A stretch of 64,000 nt of DNA from Pararhizobium sp. A13. GTDB taxonomy: Bacteria > Pseudomonadota > Alphaproteobacteria > Rhizobiales > Rhizobiaceae. Below the pieces are notes generated by a model that did no database searches, was not told where the DNA came from, and was given only the letters and a program-made list of their open reading frames with translations. Location: contig NZ_CP149510.1 in assembly GCF_040126305.1 (NCBI RefSeq), positions 4,289,001-4,353,000 on the forward strand, read 5' to 3'. How positions within the stretch are numbered: the first letter of the stretch is position 1; every line of letters starts with the position of its first letter. Both the position numbers and the translations under genes were made by a program. This document shows, piece after piece, positions 35,466-44,697 of this stretch.

Positions 35466-36804
35466 GGATCGTCTGGCCTTCGATGCCCCGTCTTGCGAAA
35501 GCATTGCGGGTGTCGACGATCAGCGGCGCCCAACGGGCAAGCCCGGCATAGTCCACCGCATCGTGATCGGTGGCGATCAACACCGCATCGAAGGCCTTCA
35601 CCGACTGCTCGGTGAGCGGCACCGATTGCCGTCCCTTCAGAGCCATGTATTCGCGCGTCCGCGGAATCTCGGCCACATGTGGATCGTGATAGGCAGCGCT
35701 GCCGCCGCGTTCCTCGATCAGTTCGATCAGTTTCAGCGAGGGGCTTTCGCGGATATCCGGCACGTTCTTCTTGTAGGCAAGGCCGATCAGCAGAACACGC
35801 GAACGGCTGAGCGCCTTGCCGAGATGAATGTCGAGCGCTTCTGCGAGCCGCCCCACGACATGACGCGGCATGGCCGAATTGATCTCGCCGGCAAGCTCGA
35901 TGAAACGAGTCGGCAGTTCGTATTCGCGCGACTTCCAGGTCAGGTAGAAGGGATCGATCGGGATGCAGTGGCCTCCAAGTCCCGGGCCTGGGTAAAACGG
36001 CATGTAACCGAACGGCTTGGTCTTGGCCGCATCGACCACCTCCCAGATGTCGATGCCCATCGCCTCGTAGACGACCTTCAACTCGTTGACGAGCGCGATG
36101 TTGACGGCGCGAAAAATGTTCTCCGTCAGTTTCACGGCCTCGGCCGTCGCCGTTGAAGACACCGGCACCACGGTCTGGACGGCAGCGCCATAGAAAGCCT
36201 CCATCAATTTCGCCGCCTCGGCGCCATCACCGGCGACGACCTTTGGGATGCTCGACGTGTGGAAATCGCGGTTGCCGGGGTCTTCGCGCTCCGGCGAAAA
36301 ACCGAGGAAGAAATCCTGCGCCGACTTCAATCCGGTCTTCTCAAGGATGGGCCGCACGACCTCGTCCGTTGTGCCGGGATAGGTTGTCGATTCCAGCACG
36401 ATCAGCTGTCCGGGCTTCAGCGTTTCGGCAATGCGGTCGCAGGTCTGGGTAATGAAGGAAAGGTCGGGATCGCGGTATTTCGTCAACGGCGTCGGCACGC
36501 AGATGATGATGATGTCGCAGTCGGCAAGCCGGCCGAAATCTGTCGTCGCCCGGAAGCGGCCTTCAGCCGTCTCCGTGGAGAGAACCGCGTCCGGCACCGC
36601 CTCGATATAGGAACGTCCGGCATCGATGGCGACGATCTTCTCCGGGTCGATATCGAAGCCCGTGACGGCAAATCCACTGCGCGCGACGGTGATTGCCAGC
36701 GGCAGGCCGACATAGCCGAGGCCGATCACGCCGGCATGGGCGGTACGGTCCGCGATCTTCGACAGAAGGGTTTCGCTTGAGGAGGAAAGGACGGTCAAAT
36801 GCAT
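35455..36804 (-). CDS. nucleotide-sugar dehydrogenase (UDP-GlcNAc/UDP-glucose 6-dehydrogenase family)
   Basis: A 449-residue NAD-dependent four-electron dehydrogenase making UDP-uronic acids. NAD-binding GVIGLGYVGLPLAITVA is near residue 27, substrate-region FFLGFSPEREDPGN near 170, and the catalytic cysteine lies in GPGLGGHCIPIDPFYL. That spacing matches the WbpA/WecC-type enzymes rather than the shorter UDP-glucose dehydrogenases. The ATG at 36804 has a modest upstream GGGAAC; a longer frame lacks any site. It likely supplies an acidic sugar for the surface polysaccharide built by nearby glycosyltransferases. Confidence 0.9.
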   Translation of the reverse strand: MHLTVLSSSSETLLSKIADRTAHAGVIGLGYVGLPLAITVARSGFAVTGFDIDPEKIVAIDAGRSYIEAVPDAVLSTETAEGRFRATTDFGRLADCDIIIICVPTPLTKYRDPDLSFITQTCDRIAETLKPGQLIVLESTTYPGTTDEVVRPILEKTGLKSAQDFFLGFSPEREDPGNRDFHTSSIPKVVAGDGAEAAKLMEAFYGAAVQTVVPVSSTATAEAVKLTENIFRAVNIALVNELKVVYEAMGIDIWEVVDAAKTKPFGYMPFYPGPGLGGHCIPIDPFYLTWKSREYELPTRFIELAGEINSAMPRHVVGRLAEALDIHLGKALSRSRVLLIGLAYKKNVPDIRESPSLKLIELIEERGGSAAYHDPHVAEIPRTREYMALKGRQSVPLTEQSVKAFDAVLIATDHDAVDYAGLARWAPLIVDTRNAFARRGIEGQTILKA

Positions 36805-37065
36805 GTTCCCGGCTGATCGTGGCACGCGCAAGCGGCTTTGCTGATGCCGGTCAGTTGAGGATAAAATCACCGGGTGTCAAGCACCGGCCTTAATCGCGCC
36901 GTGGCCGGACACGCAACGGTCTGCCAAATTGTTGGCGCGCAATCTGGTTTCACCGATATCGCCTCCTATATTGAGCGAGGGCAAGCGTCGGGCCACCGAG
37001 AAGCGGTTGCATATACCGGATCGGCGAACCGTCGGATTTTCCTATAGAAAGCGGCAAGAAGCGCT

Positions 37066-38418
37066 ATGAACATCCACGAGACGAATGTTTCCATTCACCT
37101 GCTGGACCGCGTATCGAACTGGCTGCAGCAGGCCGCCCTCAACGGTGAAAATCTCGAAACGGTGGTGACAGGCTTCTGCGAAAGGCTGGCAGCGGCCGGC
37201 TTGCCGCTCAATCGCGTCCACCTGAGCTTCTCGATGCTGCATCCCCTCTACGATGCGCTGGGGTTCACCTGGCTGCGTGGCCAGGGCGTCACCGTCGAGG
37301 GTTATCGCGCCGACCCCAACGACGACAAACCCGATCGTTTTCTCCTGAGCCCCTATTACTACCTGCTCAGCAACAATCTCGACCACCTGCGCCGGCAGAT
37401 CGATCCGACAGCTCCGTCCGAATTCCCGATCTTCGACGAATTGAAGGAAATGGGCGTCACCGACTACATCGCCTTCGTGCAATCCTTCGGCGAAACCTCC
37501 GGCCAGGGTATGATCGGCTCCTGGTCCACCGACGCGCACGGCGGCTTTAGCGACAACATCATAGAGGCTCTGTTGCGCATCCAGAACAGCCTGGCCGTGG
37601 CAGCCAAGATGGCTGTTCTCGGTAAACTCGCCGACAATATGCTCACCACCTATCTCGGTGAAAATGCCGGCAAGCGCGTGCTGTCGGGCCAGACCCGCCG
37701 CGGCGATGGCGAGACCATCCGCGCTGCGCTCGTCATGGCGGACATGCGTCAATCGACGGTGCTTGCGGAGAAGGAAGGCAGGCAGGTCTATATCGACACG
37801 CTCAACCAGTTCTTCGATGCAATCGCCACGCCATTCAGCCGCAACGGCGGTGAAATCCTGAGTTTCGTCGGCGACGGCTTTCTCGCCGTCTATCCCTGTG
37901 GCCGTCATCGCGAACCATCCCAAGTCGCCGCCTTGGCAGCGATGGCGGCAGTTCGCCAGGCAACGGCGCGTATGACGGAACTCAATGCCGGCCGGCGCCG
38001 GCAAGGCCTTGCCGACGTCAAATACGGCATCGGATTGCATGTCGGCAACGTCATGTTCGGCAATGTCGGCCTCAACGACCGCCTGACCTTTTCCGCCTTC
38101 GGGGCCGCGGTCAACGAGGTCGAGCGTCTGCAGGGGCTGACGAAAAAATACTCCAGGCCAATCATCGCCAGCCAGTCCTTCGCCACCTATTGCGGCGGTG
38201 ATTGGGTGACGCTTGGCCACGAGAAGCTGCGCGGCGTGGGTCAGAAGGTCACGGTGCTTCTGCCCGGAGACGAAAACATGAAGCTGGACAATGGCGTGGC
38301 CATGCAGGGCCGCTCGTTGGAGACACGCTCGGAGGCAGAGCAGGTCATGCTGCTTTATCGCAACAGCAAGAAGAAAGCGCAGCCGCGCGACCTCCTCTGG
38401 AACAAGCTGTTGCAATAG
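37066..38418 (+). CDS. class III adenylate/guanylate cyclase
   Basis: A 450-residue soluble protein with an N-terminal sensor-like region (about 1-195) and a C-terminal class III catalytic domain (about 215-385). Metal aspartates are D226 (VMADMRQST) and D270 (FVGDGFLAV), and transition-state residues N350 and R354 are in AVNEVERL. The usual base-selecting Asp of IGDAVN is A347 here (FGAAVN). It is therefore probably active but with uncertain base specificity. A perfect 13-bp hairpin follows the stop. Similar proteins are abundant in rhizobia; the signal sensed is unknown. Confidence 0.9.
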   Translation: MNIHETNVSIHLLDRVSNWLQQAALNGENLETVVTGFCERLAAAGLPLNRVHLSFSMLHPLYDALGFTWLRGQGVTVEGYRADPNDDKPDRFLLSPYYYLLSNNLDHLRRQIDPTAPSEFPIFDELKEMGVTDYIAFVQSFGETSGQGMIGSWSTDAHGGFSDNIIEALLRIQNSLAVAAKMAVLGKLADNMLTTYLGENAGKRVLSGQTRRGDGETIRAALVMADMRQSTVLAEKEGRQVYIDTLNQFFDAIATPFSRNGGEILSFVGDGFLAVYPCGRHREPSQVAALAAMAAVRQATARMTELNAGRRRQGLADVKYGIGLHVGNVMFGNVGLNDRLTFSAFGAAVNEVERLQGLTKKYSRPIIASQSFATYCGGDWVTLGHEKLRGVGQKVTVLLPGDENMKLDNGVAMQGRSLETRSEAEQVMLLYRNSKKKAQPRDLLWNKLLQ

Positions 38419-38420
38419 AG

Positions 38421-38461
38421 GCCAAGGCTATTGGCGCAGCCCGCGTGGCAATAGCCTTGGC
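38421..38461 (+). terminator. 13-bp perfect hairpin after the cyclase gene
   Basis: GCCAAGGCTATTG pairs perfectly with CAATAGCCTTGGC around a 15-base loop, starting 3 bp after the cyclase stop. No immediate U-run follows; a T7 run occurs only about 45 bp later. It is probably a transcript end or mRNA-stability structure. Confidence 0.6.
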
Positions 38462-38625
38462 GGACATAGAACAGCACGATCCCGTTCGAATGATTGCTAT
38501 TTTTTTGTTCGCCGCCACAGTTATATCCGTGCACACTTTACCAGCCGAAGGTCATGGACAGGCCAAATTCCGTGCGATAGTCTCCTTATGATGAAGCCGG
38601 GCCTCTACCCGGAGGCGAGCCTTGC

Positions 38626-40566
38626 GTGATCGCGAGCTGCCGTGAAACAAGGACACCTGCTGGCATGAATTCAGGCGCGGACCTGTTGCGGATCGAGGAT
38701 TTGAGTATCTCGTTCGCGATGCTCGGCGGGCAGATCGACGCCGTGCGCAAGGCGAGCCTGCGCGTGCTGCCGGGCAAGGTAACGGCTCTGGTCGGCGAGT
38801 CCGGCTCGGGCAAGTCCGTCATCAGCCAGGCTGTGATGGGCATCCTGCCGAAGACGGCAAGCTGCAGCGGCCGCATCCTCTTTTGCGACCCCGCGACCGG
38901 GGAAAGACCGACCGATCTTCTGCAGATGCCGCGTGACGGACGGGAAATCCGCAACCTGCGCGGCAATCGTATCGGCAAGATCTTTCAGGAACCGATGACC
39001 TCGCTGTCGCCGCTCCATACGATCGGCAACCAGATCAGCGAATCCCTGAAAATCCACACGGACAAGTCAGGCCGGGAACGGCGCGAGCGCACCGAGGAAA
39101 TGCTCGGATTGGTCGGCTTTGCCAAACCGTCGCGCGCCTTCGACATGTATCCCTTCGAACTGTCGGGCGGCATGCGTCAGCGCGCGATGATCGCCATGGC
39201 GCTGATCTGCAACCCCTCGCTTCTGATCGCCGACGAGCCGACGACTGCACTCGATGTGACCATCCAGGCGCAGATCCTGGAATTACTGCGCGGGCTGCAG
39301 ACCAAGCTGAACATGGCGATGCTCCTGATCACCCACGATCTCGGTGTCGTTGCCAATGTCGCCGACGAGGTGGTGGTGATCTATCACGGCGAAATCATGG
39401 AAGCGGGGCCGGTCGAGACCATCTTCCGCAAGCCCTCGCATCCTTACCTCAAGGGCCTGATGGCCGCCGTGCCGCATTTCGACATGAAGCCGGGGGAACG
39501 GCTGAAAGCCCTGCGCGAGGTACCGGTCAATACCAGCAGCCTGCTCGGAAAGCAGAAGCTCGTCGCCCGCGCCGACCCCGTCAAGCCCGACGTTCTGCTG
39601 TCGGTACGCGACATCAGCAAGACCTTCAGCACCCGCAAATCGAGCTGGCTGACCAAGGATGCCGCGGTCGCGATCAAGGCAGTCGACGGCGTCAGTTTCG
39701 ACATCATGCGCGGCGAATGTCTCGGGCTGGTGGGTGAAAGCGGCTGCGGCAAGACGACGGTCAGCAAGATCTTGATGCGCGCCGTAACGCCCGATGCAGG
39801 CGCGGTCATGCTCAACAGCAGCGATGGCCCGATCGACGTGCTGAATGCCGAAGGTGCTGGCCTGCAGGCGCTGCGCACCAAGGTGCAGATGGTGTTCCAG
39901 GACCCGGTCTCCTCGCTGTCGCCGCGCATGACGGTGCAGAACATCCTGAGCGAGCCGCTCGAAATCCATGGACGCGGCAGCGGCAAGTCGCGCGTAGAGA
40001 CGGTCAAGGCCTTGCTCAAGGCGATCGGCCTCAACGAGCGTCATCTCAACCGTTATCCGCACAGCTTCTCCGGTGGTCAGCGGCAGCGCATCGGCATCGC
40101 CAGGGCGCTGGCGCTCGGGCCGGACCTCTTGATCTGCGACGAGCCCGTCTCGGCGCTCGACGTTTCCGTCCAGGCGCAGATCCTCAACCTTTTGAAGGAC
40201 CTTCAGAAGGAACTGGGGCTCACCTACCTCTTCATCTCGCACAACCTCGCGGTCGTCGATTACATGGCCGACCGGATCGCCGTGATGTGCGGCGGGCGGA
40301 TCGTCGAGGTCGCCCCGCGCGAGACGCTGATGCGTGCGCCTGTCCATCCTTATACGAAATCGCTCCTCGCTGCCGTACCCTTCCCCGATCTCGACCGGCC
40401 GCTCGATTTTTCGATGCTCAATCCAAGTGGTGCCGCCGACAAGCGCAGCTGGGGCAAACAGTTTTCCGATGAAGGCGATGAGGACGCTTTGTCGACGGCC
40501 GATCTCGGCGACGGCCATCTGGTCCTTGCGCGGCGAAACGCCGATGTTAGGGAGTTACGACCGTGA
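38626..40566 (+). CDS. peptide-type ABC transporter ATPase, two NBDs fused (DppD-DppF)
   Basis: A 646-residue protein with two complete nucleotide-binding domains. The first has Walker A GESGSGKS, signature [16 protein letters not shown] and [11 protein letters not shown]; the second has [26 protein letters not shown] and [11 protein letters not shown]. Each is followed by the oligopeptide-transport C-terminal region ([24 protein letters not shown]). GTG at 38626 is preferred for its GGAGG site ten bases upstream; ATG at 38665 is the alternative. It overlaps the binding-protein gene by 4 bp. The substrates of such systems include peptides, opines and oligosaccharides. Confidence 0.9.
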   Translation: MIASCRETRTPAGMNSGADLLRIEDLSISFAMLGGQIDAVRKASLRVLPGKVTALVGESGSGKSVISQAVMGILPKTASCSGRILFCDPATGERPTDLLQMPRDGREIRNLRGNRIGKIFQEPMTSLSPLHTIGNQISESLKIHTDKSGRERRERTEEMLGLVGFAKPSRAFDMYPFELSGGMRQRAMIAMALICNPSLLIADEPTTALDVTIQAQILELLRGLQTKLNMAMLLITHDLGVVANVADEVVVIYHGEIMEAGPVETIFRKPSHPYLKGLMAAVPHFDMKPGERLKALREVPVNTSSLLGKQKLVARADPVKPDVLLSVRDISKTFSTRKSSWLTKDAAVAIKAVDGVSFDIMRGECLGLVGESGCGKTTVSKILMRAVTPDAGAVMLNSSDGPIDVLNAEGAGLQALRTKVQMVFQDPVSSLSPRMTVQNILSEPLEIHGRGSGKSRVETVKALLKAIGLNERHLNRYPHSFSGGQRQRIGIARALALGPDLLICDEPVSALDVSVQAQILNLLKDLQKELGLTYLFISHNLAVVDYMADRIAVMCGGRIVEVAPRETLMRAPVHPYTKSLLAAVPFPDLDRPLDFSMLNPSGAADKRSWGKQFSDEGDEDALSTADLGDGHLVLARRNADVRELRP

Positions 40567-42464
40567 TTACCCGCAGAACGACACTTGGACTGCTCGCCTC
40601 CGTGCTGGTACCCGGTACCAGCCGCGCCACACCGGAGCCTGATTTTCTCCGACCCTATCTGCGCGCGCAGACACTGCCGGTTCTCAGCGAGAGGATTCCG
40701 AAAAATCCGCGCCGCGTCAATCTCGCCGCCATGGGCCGGCAGCCCGGCAAATATGGCGGTACGGCCCGCATGCTGATCGGCAGCCAGAAGGACATCCGGC
40801 TGATGACGATCAACGGCTATTCCCGCCTGGTCGGCTACGACGAGAACCTGCAATTCCAACCGGATATCCTTGAAAGCTTCGATGTTCAGGAAGGTCGCAT
40901 TTTCACGTTCAAGATACGTGACGGCCATCGTTGGTCGAACGGCAGCTACCTGACATCGGAGGACTTCCGCTACACGTGGGAAGATGTGATCCTCGACAAG
41001 GATCTGCGCAAGGGCGGCGTTCAGCGCGAGCTTCTCGCCGACGGAAAACCACCCGTGTTCGAGGTTCTCGATGAATTGACCGTCCGCTACACCTGGAGCG
41101 CGCCGAACCCGGACTTCCTGCCAGGTCTTGCAGCCGCATCCCCGATCATCCTGCTTCTGCCGTCTGCCTACATGCGGCATTTTCACAAGAAATATCAGGA
41201 CGAATTCCGTCTGTCGGCGCTGATGAAACAATACCGCGCCAAGAAATGGGCCGATTTGCATATCAAGATGTCACGGCAATACCGCCCTGAAAATCCTGAT
41301 CTGCCGACGCTCGATCCGTGGGTCAACAGAACTGCGCCGCCGGCAGAGCAATTCGTCTTCGAGCGCAATCCGTTCTTCCACCGGGTCGACGAAAACGGGC
41401 TGCAGTTGCCGTATATCGACCGTTTCCTGCTCAATATCAGCTCGTCCGAAATCATCCCGGCCAAAACGGGGGCGGGCGAGAGCGACCTTCAATCAACCGG
41501 CGTCGACTTCTCCGACTATGCGTTTTTCAAGGACTCGGAAAAACGCTACCCAGTCAAAGTCAATCTCTGGAAGAGAACGCAGGGCTCGCGCATCGCCCTG
41601 TTGCCCAACCTCAATTGCGGTGACACGGTGTGGCGTGATCTGTTCTGGGACGTGCGCGTGCGCCGCGCCCTTTCGCTCGCGATTGACCGGCACGAGATCA
41701 ACATGGTCAGCTTCTATGGCCTCGGCAAGGAAAGCGCCGACACGATCCTTCCGGAAAGCCCGCTGTTCAAGCCCGAATATGCCTCGGCATGGGCCAGCCA
41801 TGATCCGGGCCAGGCCAATGCCCTGCTAGACCAGGTTGGCCTTGTCCAGAGGAACAGCGCTGGCATTCGTCTCCTGCCGGATGGGCGCGAGGCGCAGATC
41901 GTCATCGAGACCGCTGGTGAAAGCACGCTCGAGACCGATGTTCTGGAACTGATCAAGGATCACTGGATGAAAATCGGCTTCTCGCTTTTCATCAAGACGT
42001 CGCAGCGCGACGTTTTCCGAAGCCGCGCGATGGGCGGCGACATCATGATGTCGATGTGGTCGGGCATCGAAAACGGAGTGCCGACGGCGGATATGAACCC
42101 GGCGCAGCTTGCTCCGAGCGCCGACGACCAACTGCAGTGGCCAGTCTGGGGCATGCACTATCTCTCCATCGGGCAAAACGGCCATGCGCCGGAATTGCCG
42201 GAAGCGGCAGCGCTCGTCGAACTTTTGAAGGAATGGCGCGGGACCGTCGATACCGCCGAAAGGACGCGCATCTGGCACGAAATGCTCGCTATTTACACTC
42301 AGAACGTATTTTCGATCGGCATCGTCAACGCCACGCTTCAGCCGGTGCTCCACTCCTCCTATCTGCGCAACATTCCCGAAAAGGGCCTCTACGGCTTCGA
42401 TCCGACCTGTTATCTCGGGGTCTATATGCCGGATACGTTCTGGTACAGTAGCGAGGTTAGCTGA
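40563..42464 (+). CDS. peptide/oligosaccharide-type ABC substrate-binding protein (SBP family 5)
   Basis: A 633-residue receptor, long for SBP_bac_5 (usually near 530). The N-terminus [19 protein letters not shown] is a twin-arginine-like signal. FQPDILESFDVQEGRIFTFKIRDGHRWSNG is split here by family-typical spacing, and DVRVRRALSLAIDRHEI marks the family signature. The start GTG overlaps the ATPase stop (GTGA) with GGGAG upstream. Large family 5 receptors in rhizobia often bind sugars or opines rather than peptides, so the ligand is open. Confidence 0.87.
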   Translation: MITRRTTLGLLASVLVPGTSRATPEPDFLRPYLRAQTLPVLSERIPKNPRRVNLAAMGRQPGKYGGTARMLIGSQKDIRLMTINGYSRLVGYDENLQFQPDILESFDVQEGRIFTFKIRDGHRWSNGSYLTSEDFRYTWEDVILDKDLRKGGVQRELLADGKPPVFEVLDELTVRYTWSAPNPDFLPGLAAASPIILLLPSAYMRHFHKKYQDEFRLSALMKQYRAKKWADLHIKMSRQYRPENPDLPTLDPWVNRTAPPAEQFVFERNPFFHRVDENGLQLPYIDRFLLNISSSEIIPAKTGAGESDLQSTGVDFSDYAFFKDSEKRYPVKVNLWKRTQGSRIALLPNLNCGDTVWRDLFWDVRVRRALSLAIDRHEINMVSFYGLGKESADTILPESPLFKPEYASAWASHDPGQANALLDQVGLVQRNSAGIRLLPDGREAQIVIETAGESTLETDVLELIKDHWMKIGFSLFIKTSQRDVFRSRAMGGDIMMSMWSGIENGVPTADMNPAQLAPSADDQLQWPVWGMHYLSIGQNGHAPELPEAAALVELLKEWRGTVDTAERTRIWHEMLAIYTQNVFSIGIVNATLQPVLHSSYLRNIPEKGLYGFDPTCYLGVYMPDTFWYSSEVS

Positions 42465-42466
42465 TC

Positions 42467-43465
42467 ATGTTGCGTTATATATTCTGGCGCATTCTGGCGA
42501 TGATCCCGACACTGCTGATCATCTCCGCGCTGGTCTTTACCATTATCGAACTGCCGCCGGGCGACTATTTCGAAAGCTACATCTCCGAACTGCGTGCCCA
42601 GGGCGAAGCCGTGGACATGGCGGAGATCGAAGAGCTGCGCGCGCAATACGGCTTCGATCGTCCGCCGGTACTGCGCTATTTCCATTGGGTCGCCGGCATG
42701 CTGCAGGGCGACTACGGCTATTCCTTCGAATACCAGCTTCCCGTCAACGAGGTCGTCGGCGACCGCCTCTGGCTGACCGTGCTGGTCTCCTTCGTCACCA
42801 TCCTGTTCACCTGGCTGGTCGCCTTCCCGATCGGCATCTATTCCGCCACCCATCAATATAGCTGGGGCGATTACGGGCTGACCTTCCTCGGCCTGATCGG
42901 CATCGCCATTCCGAACTTCATGTTCGCTCTGATCCTGATGTATTTTGCCAATATCTGGTTCGGCACCTCCATCGGTCACCTGATGGACCAGAAATACCTC
43001 GCCGAGCCGATGAGCTGGGAGAAGATGAAGTCGATACTGGAGCATCTGTGGATCCCGGTGCTGATCGTCGGCACGGCAGGCACCGCCGGCATGATCCGAA
43101 GGCTGCGCGCCAACCTGCTCGACGAGCTGCAAAAACAATATGTCGTGACCGCGCACGCCAAGGGCTTGCATCCGTTCCGTGCGCTGGTCAAATATCCGCT
43201 GCGCATGGCGCTCAACTTCTTCATCTCGGATATCGGTTCGATCCTGCCGGCGATTATTTCCGGTGCCGAAATCACCGCCATCGTTCTGTCTCTCGAAACA
43301 ACGGGCCCGATGCTGATAAAAGCGTTGCAAAGTCAGGATATGTATCTTGCCGGCTCGTTCCTGATGTTCCTGGCGTTCCTTACGGTGATCGGCGTGCTGA
43401 TATCGGATATCGCGCTCGCCTTCCTCGATCCGCGCATCAGACTGCAAGGTGGAAGCACCAAGTGA
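42467..43465 (+). CDS. peptide-type ABC transporter permease (DppB family)
   Basis: A 332-residue permease starting MLRYIFWRILAMIPTLL, with six membrane segments and the periplasmic loop insert typical of DppB/OppB. The cytoplasmic motif is YVVTAHAKGLHPFRALVKYPLRMAL. It begins 2 bp after the binding-protein stop and overlaps the second permease by 4 bp. Confidence 0.92.
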   Translation: MLRYIFWRILAMIPTLLIISALVFTIIELPPGDYFESYISELRAQGEAVDMAEIEELRAQYGFDRPPVLRYFHWVAGMLQGDYGYSFEYQLPVNEVVGDRLWLTVLVSFVTILFTWLVAFPIGIYSATHQYSWGDYGLTFLGLIGIAIPNFMFALILMYFANIWFGTSIGHLMDQKYLAEPMSWEKMKSILEHLWIPVLIVGTAGTAGMIRRLRANLLDELQKQYVVTAHAKGLHPFRALVKYPLRMALNFFISDIGSILPAIISGAEITAIVLSLETTGPMLIKALQSQDMYLAGSFLMFLAFLTVIGVLISDIALAFLDPRIRLQGGSTK

Positions 43466-44637
43466 CGATATCCCTTCCCGAATCCGGCGCGCCGCTGGCG
43501 CACTACGTATCGACCGCGCCCTTCGACCCGCATTCCGTCGATGTGATGACCGAGGAACAATCGCGCGTCTACCAGGCGTCGCAAACGCGGCTGATGTGGT
43601 GGAAATTCAAGAAACATCGCCTGGCGCTTTTCTCGCTCTATTTCCTCGGTTTTCTCTACGCGATCATCACCGTCGTCGAATTCCTGGCGCCCTATAACCT
43701 GCACACGCGCAACGTCGATTTCATCCATTCGCCGCCGCAGCGGGTTCATCTCTTCCATGACGGCAATTTCGTCGGACCGTTCGTCTACGGGCGTACCATG
43801 ACGCTCGACATGGACACGCTGCGCCGCATCTATACGGATGATGTGAACAGGGTCGAACCGATCCGATTCTTCTGCAGCGGCGACAGCTACCGGTTCTGGG
43901 GCCTCTTCGTAGCCAACAAGCATCTGCTCTGCCCGGCCAAGGATGGGCAGATGTTCCTGCTCGGAAGCGACCGCCTCGGTCGTGACGTGCTGTCGCGCAT
44001 TCTCTATGGCGCCCGCATATCGCTGACCATCGGTCTGCTCGGCATCACCATGAGCTTCGTGCTCGGGATCGTCATCGGCGGTCTCGCCGGTTATCACGGC
44101 GGCGTCTTCGACCTGATTGTCCAGCGCGTCATCGAGGTGCTGCAGTCCATCCCGAGCATTCCGCTGTGGATGGCGCTCGCCGCGATCATGCCGGTGACCT
44201 GGAGCCCGATCCTCATCTATCTCGGCATTACAGCCATTCTTGGCCTGCTCGACTGGACGGGCCTCGCGCGTGCCGTGCGCTCGAAGCTGCTGGCGCTGCG
44301 TGAAGAGGATTACGTGCTCGCAGCGCAGCTGATGGGCGCCGGTTCGAGCCGCATCATCGGACGCCACCTCGTGCCCGGCTTCATGTCGCACCTGATCGCA
44401 ACGGCGACGATGTCGATCCCCGGCATGATCCTCGGCGAGACCGCGCTCAGCTTCCTGGGCTTGGGCCTTCGTCCGCCGATCACGAGCTGGGGCATCCTGT
44501 TGACGGAAGCCCGCAGCGTCAGCGTCATTGCTTTTTATCCCTGGCTGTTGTTTCCAACCATTCCGGTCATCCTCGTGATTCTAGCCTTCAATTTCCTGGG
44601 CGACGGTCTTCGCGATGCTGCCGATCCCTATAAGTGA
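43462..44637 (+). CDS. peptide-type ABC transporter permease (DppC family)
   Basis: A 391-residue permease. The GTG at 43462 overlaps the DppB stop (GTGA) with GGTGGAAG upstream. An N-terminal cytoplasmic part of about 40 residues leads to the first helix (LALFSLYFLGFLYAIITVV), then a periplasmic insert of about 120 residues before the conserved GSDRLGRDVLSRILYGARISL. The EAA motif reads EEDYVLAAQLMGAGSSRIIGRHLVP. The large insert makes it longer than OppC/DppC of enteric bacteria (near 300) and matches the enlarged binding protein. Confidence 0.9.
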   Translation: MTISLPESGAPLAHYVSTAPFDPHSVDVMTEEQSRVYQASQTRLMWWKFKKHRLALFSLYFLGFLYAIITVVEFLAPYNLHTRNVDFIHSPPQRVHLFHDGNFVGPFVYGRTMTLDMDTLRRIYTDDVNRVEPIRFFCSGDSYRFWGLFVANKHLLCPAKDGQMFLLGSDRLGRDVLSRILYGARISLTIGLLGITMSFVLGIVIGGLAGYHGGVFDLIVQRVIEVLQSIPSIPLWMALAAIMPVTWSPILIYLGITAILGLLDWTGLARAVRSKLLALREEDYVLAAQLMGAGSSRIIGRHLVPGFMSHLIATATMSIPGMILGETALSFLGLGLRPPITSWGILLTEARSVSVIAFYPWLLFPTIPVILVILAFNFLGDGLRDAADPYK

Positions 44638-44697
44638 AGTGGAATCTGATATGCTGAGGAAGATGGGCAGTGCGAGGGGAGACAAGAGGCTCCGCTC

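Noticed and set aside
37042..38415. 457-codon open frame antisense to the cyclase gene
   Set aside because: It is exactly antisense to a gene with clear catalytic motifs; no start signal and no family resemblance.
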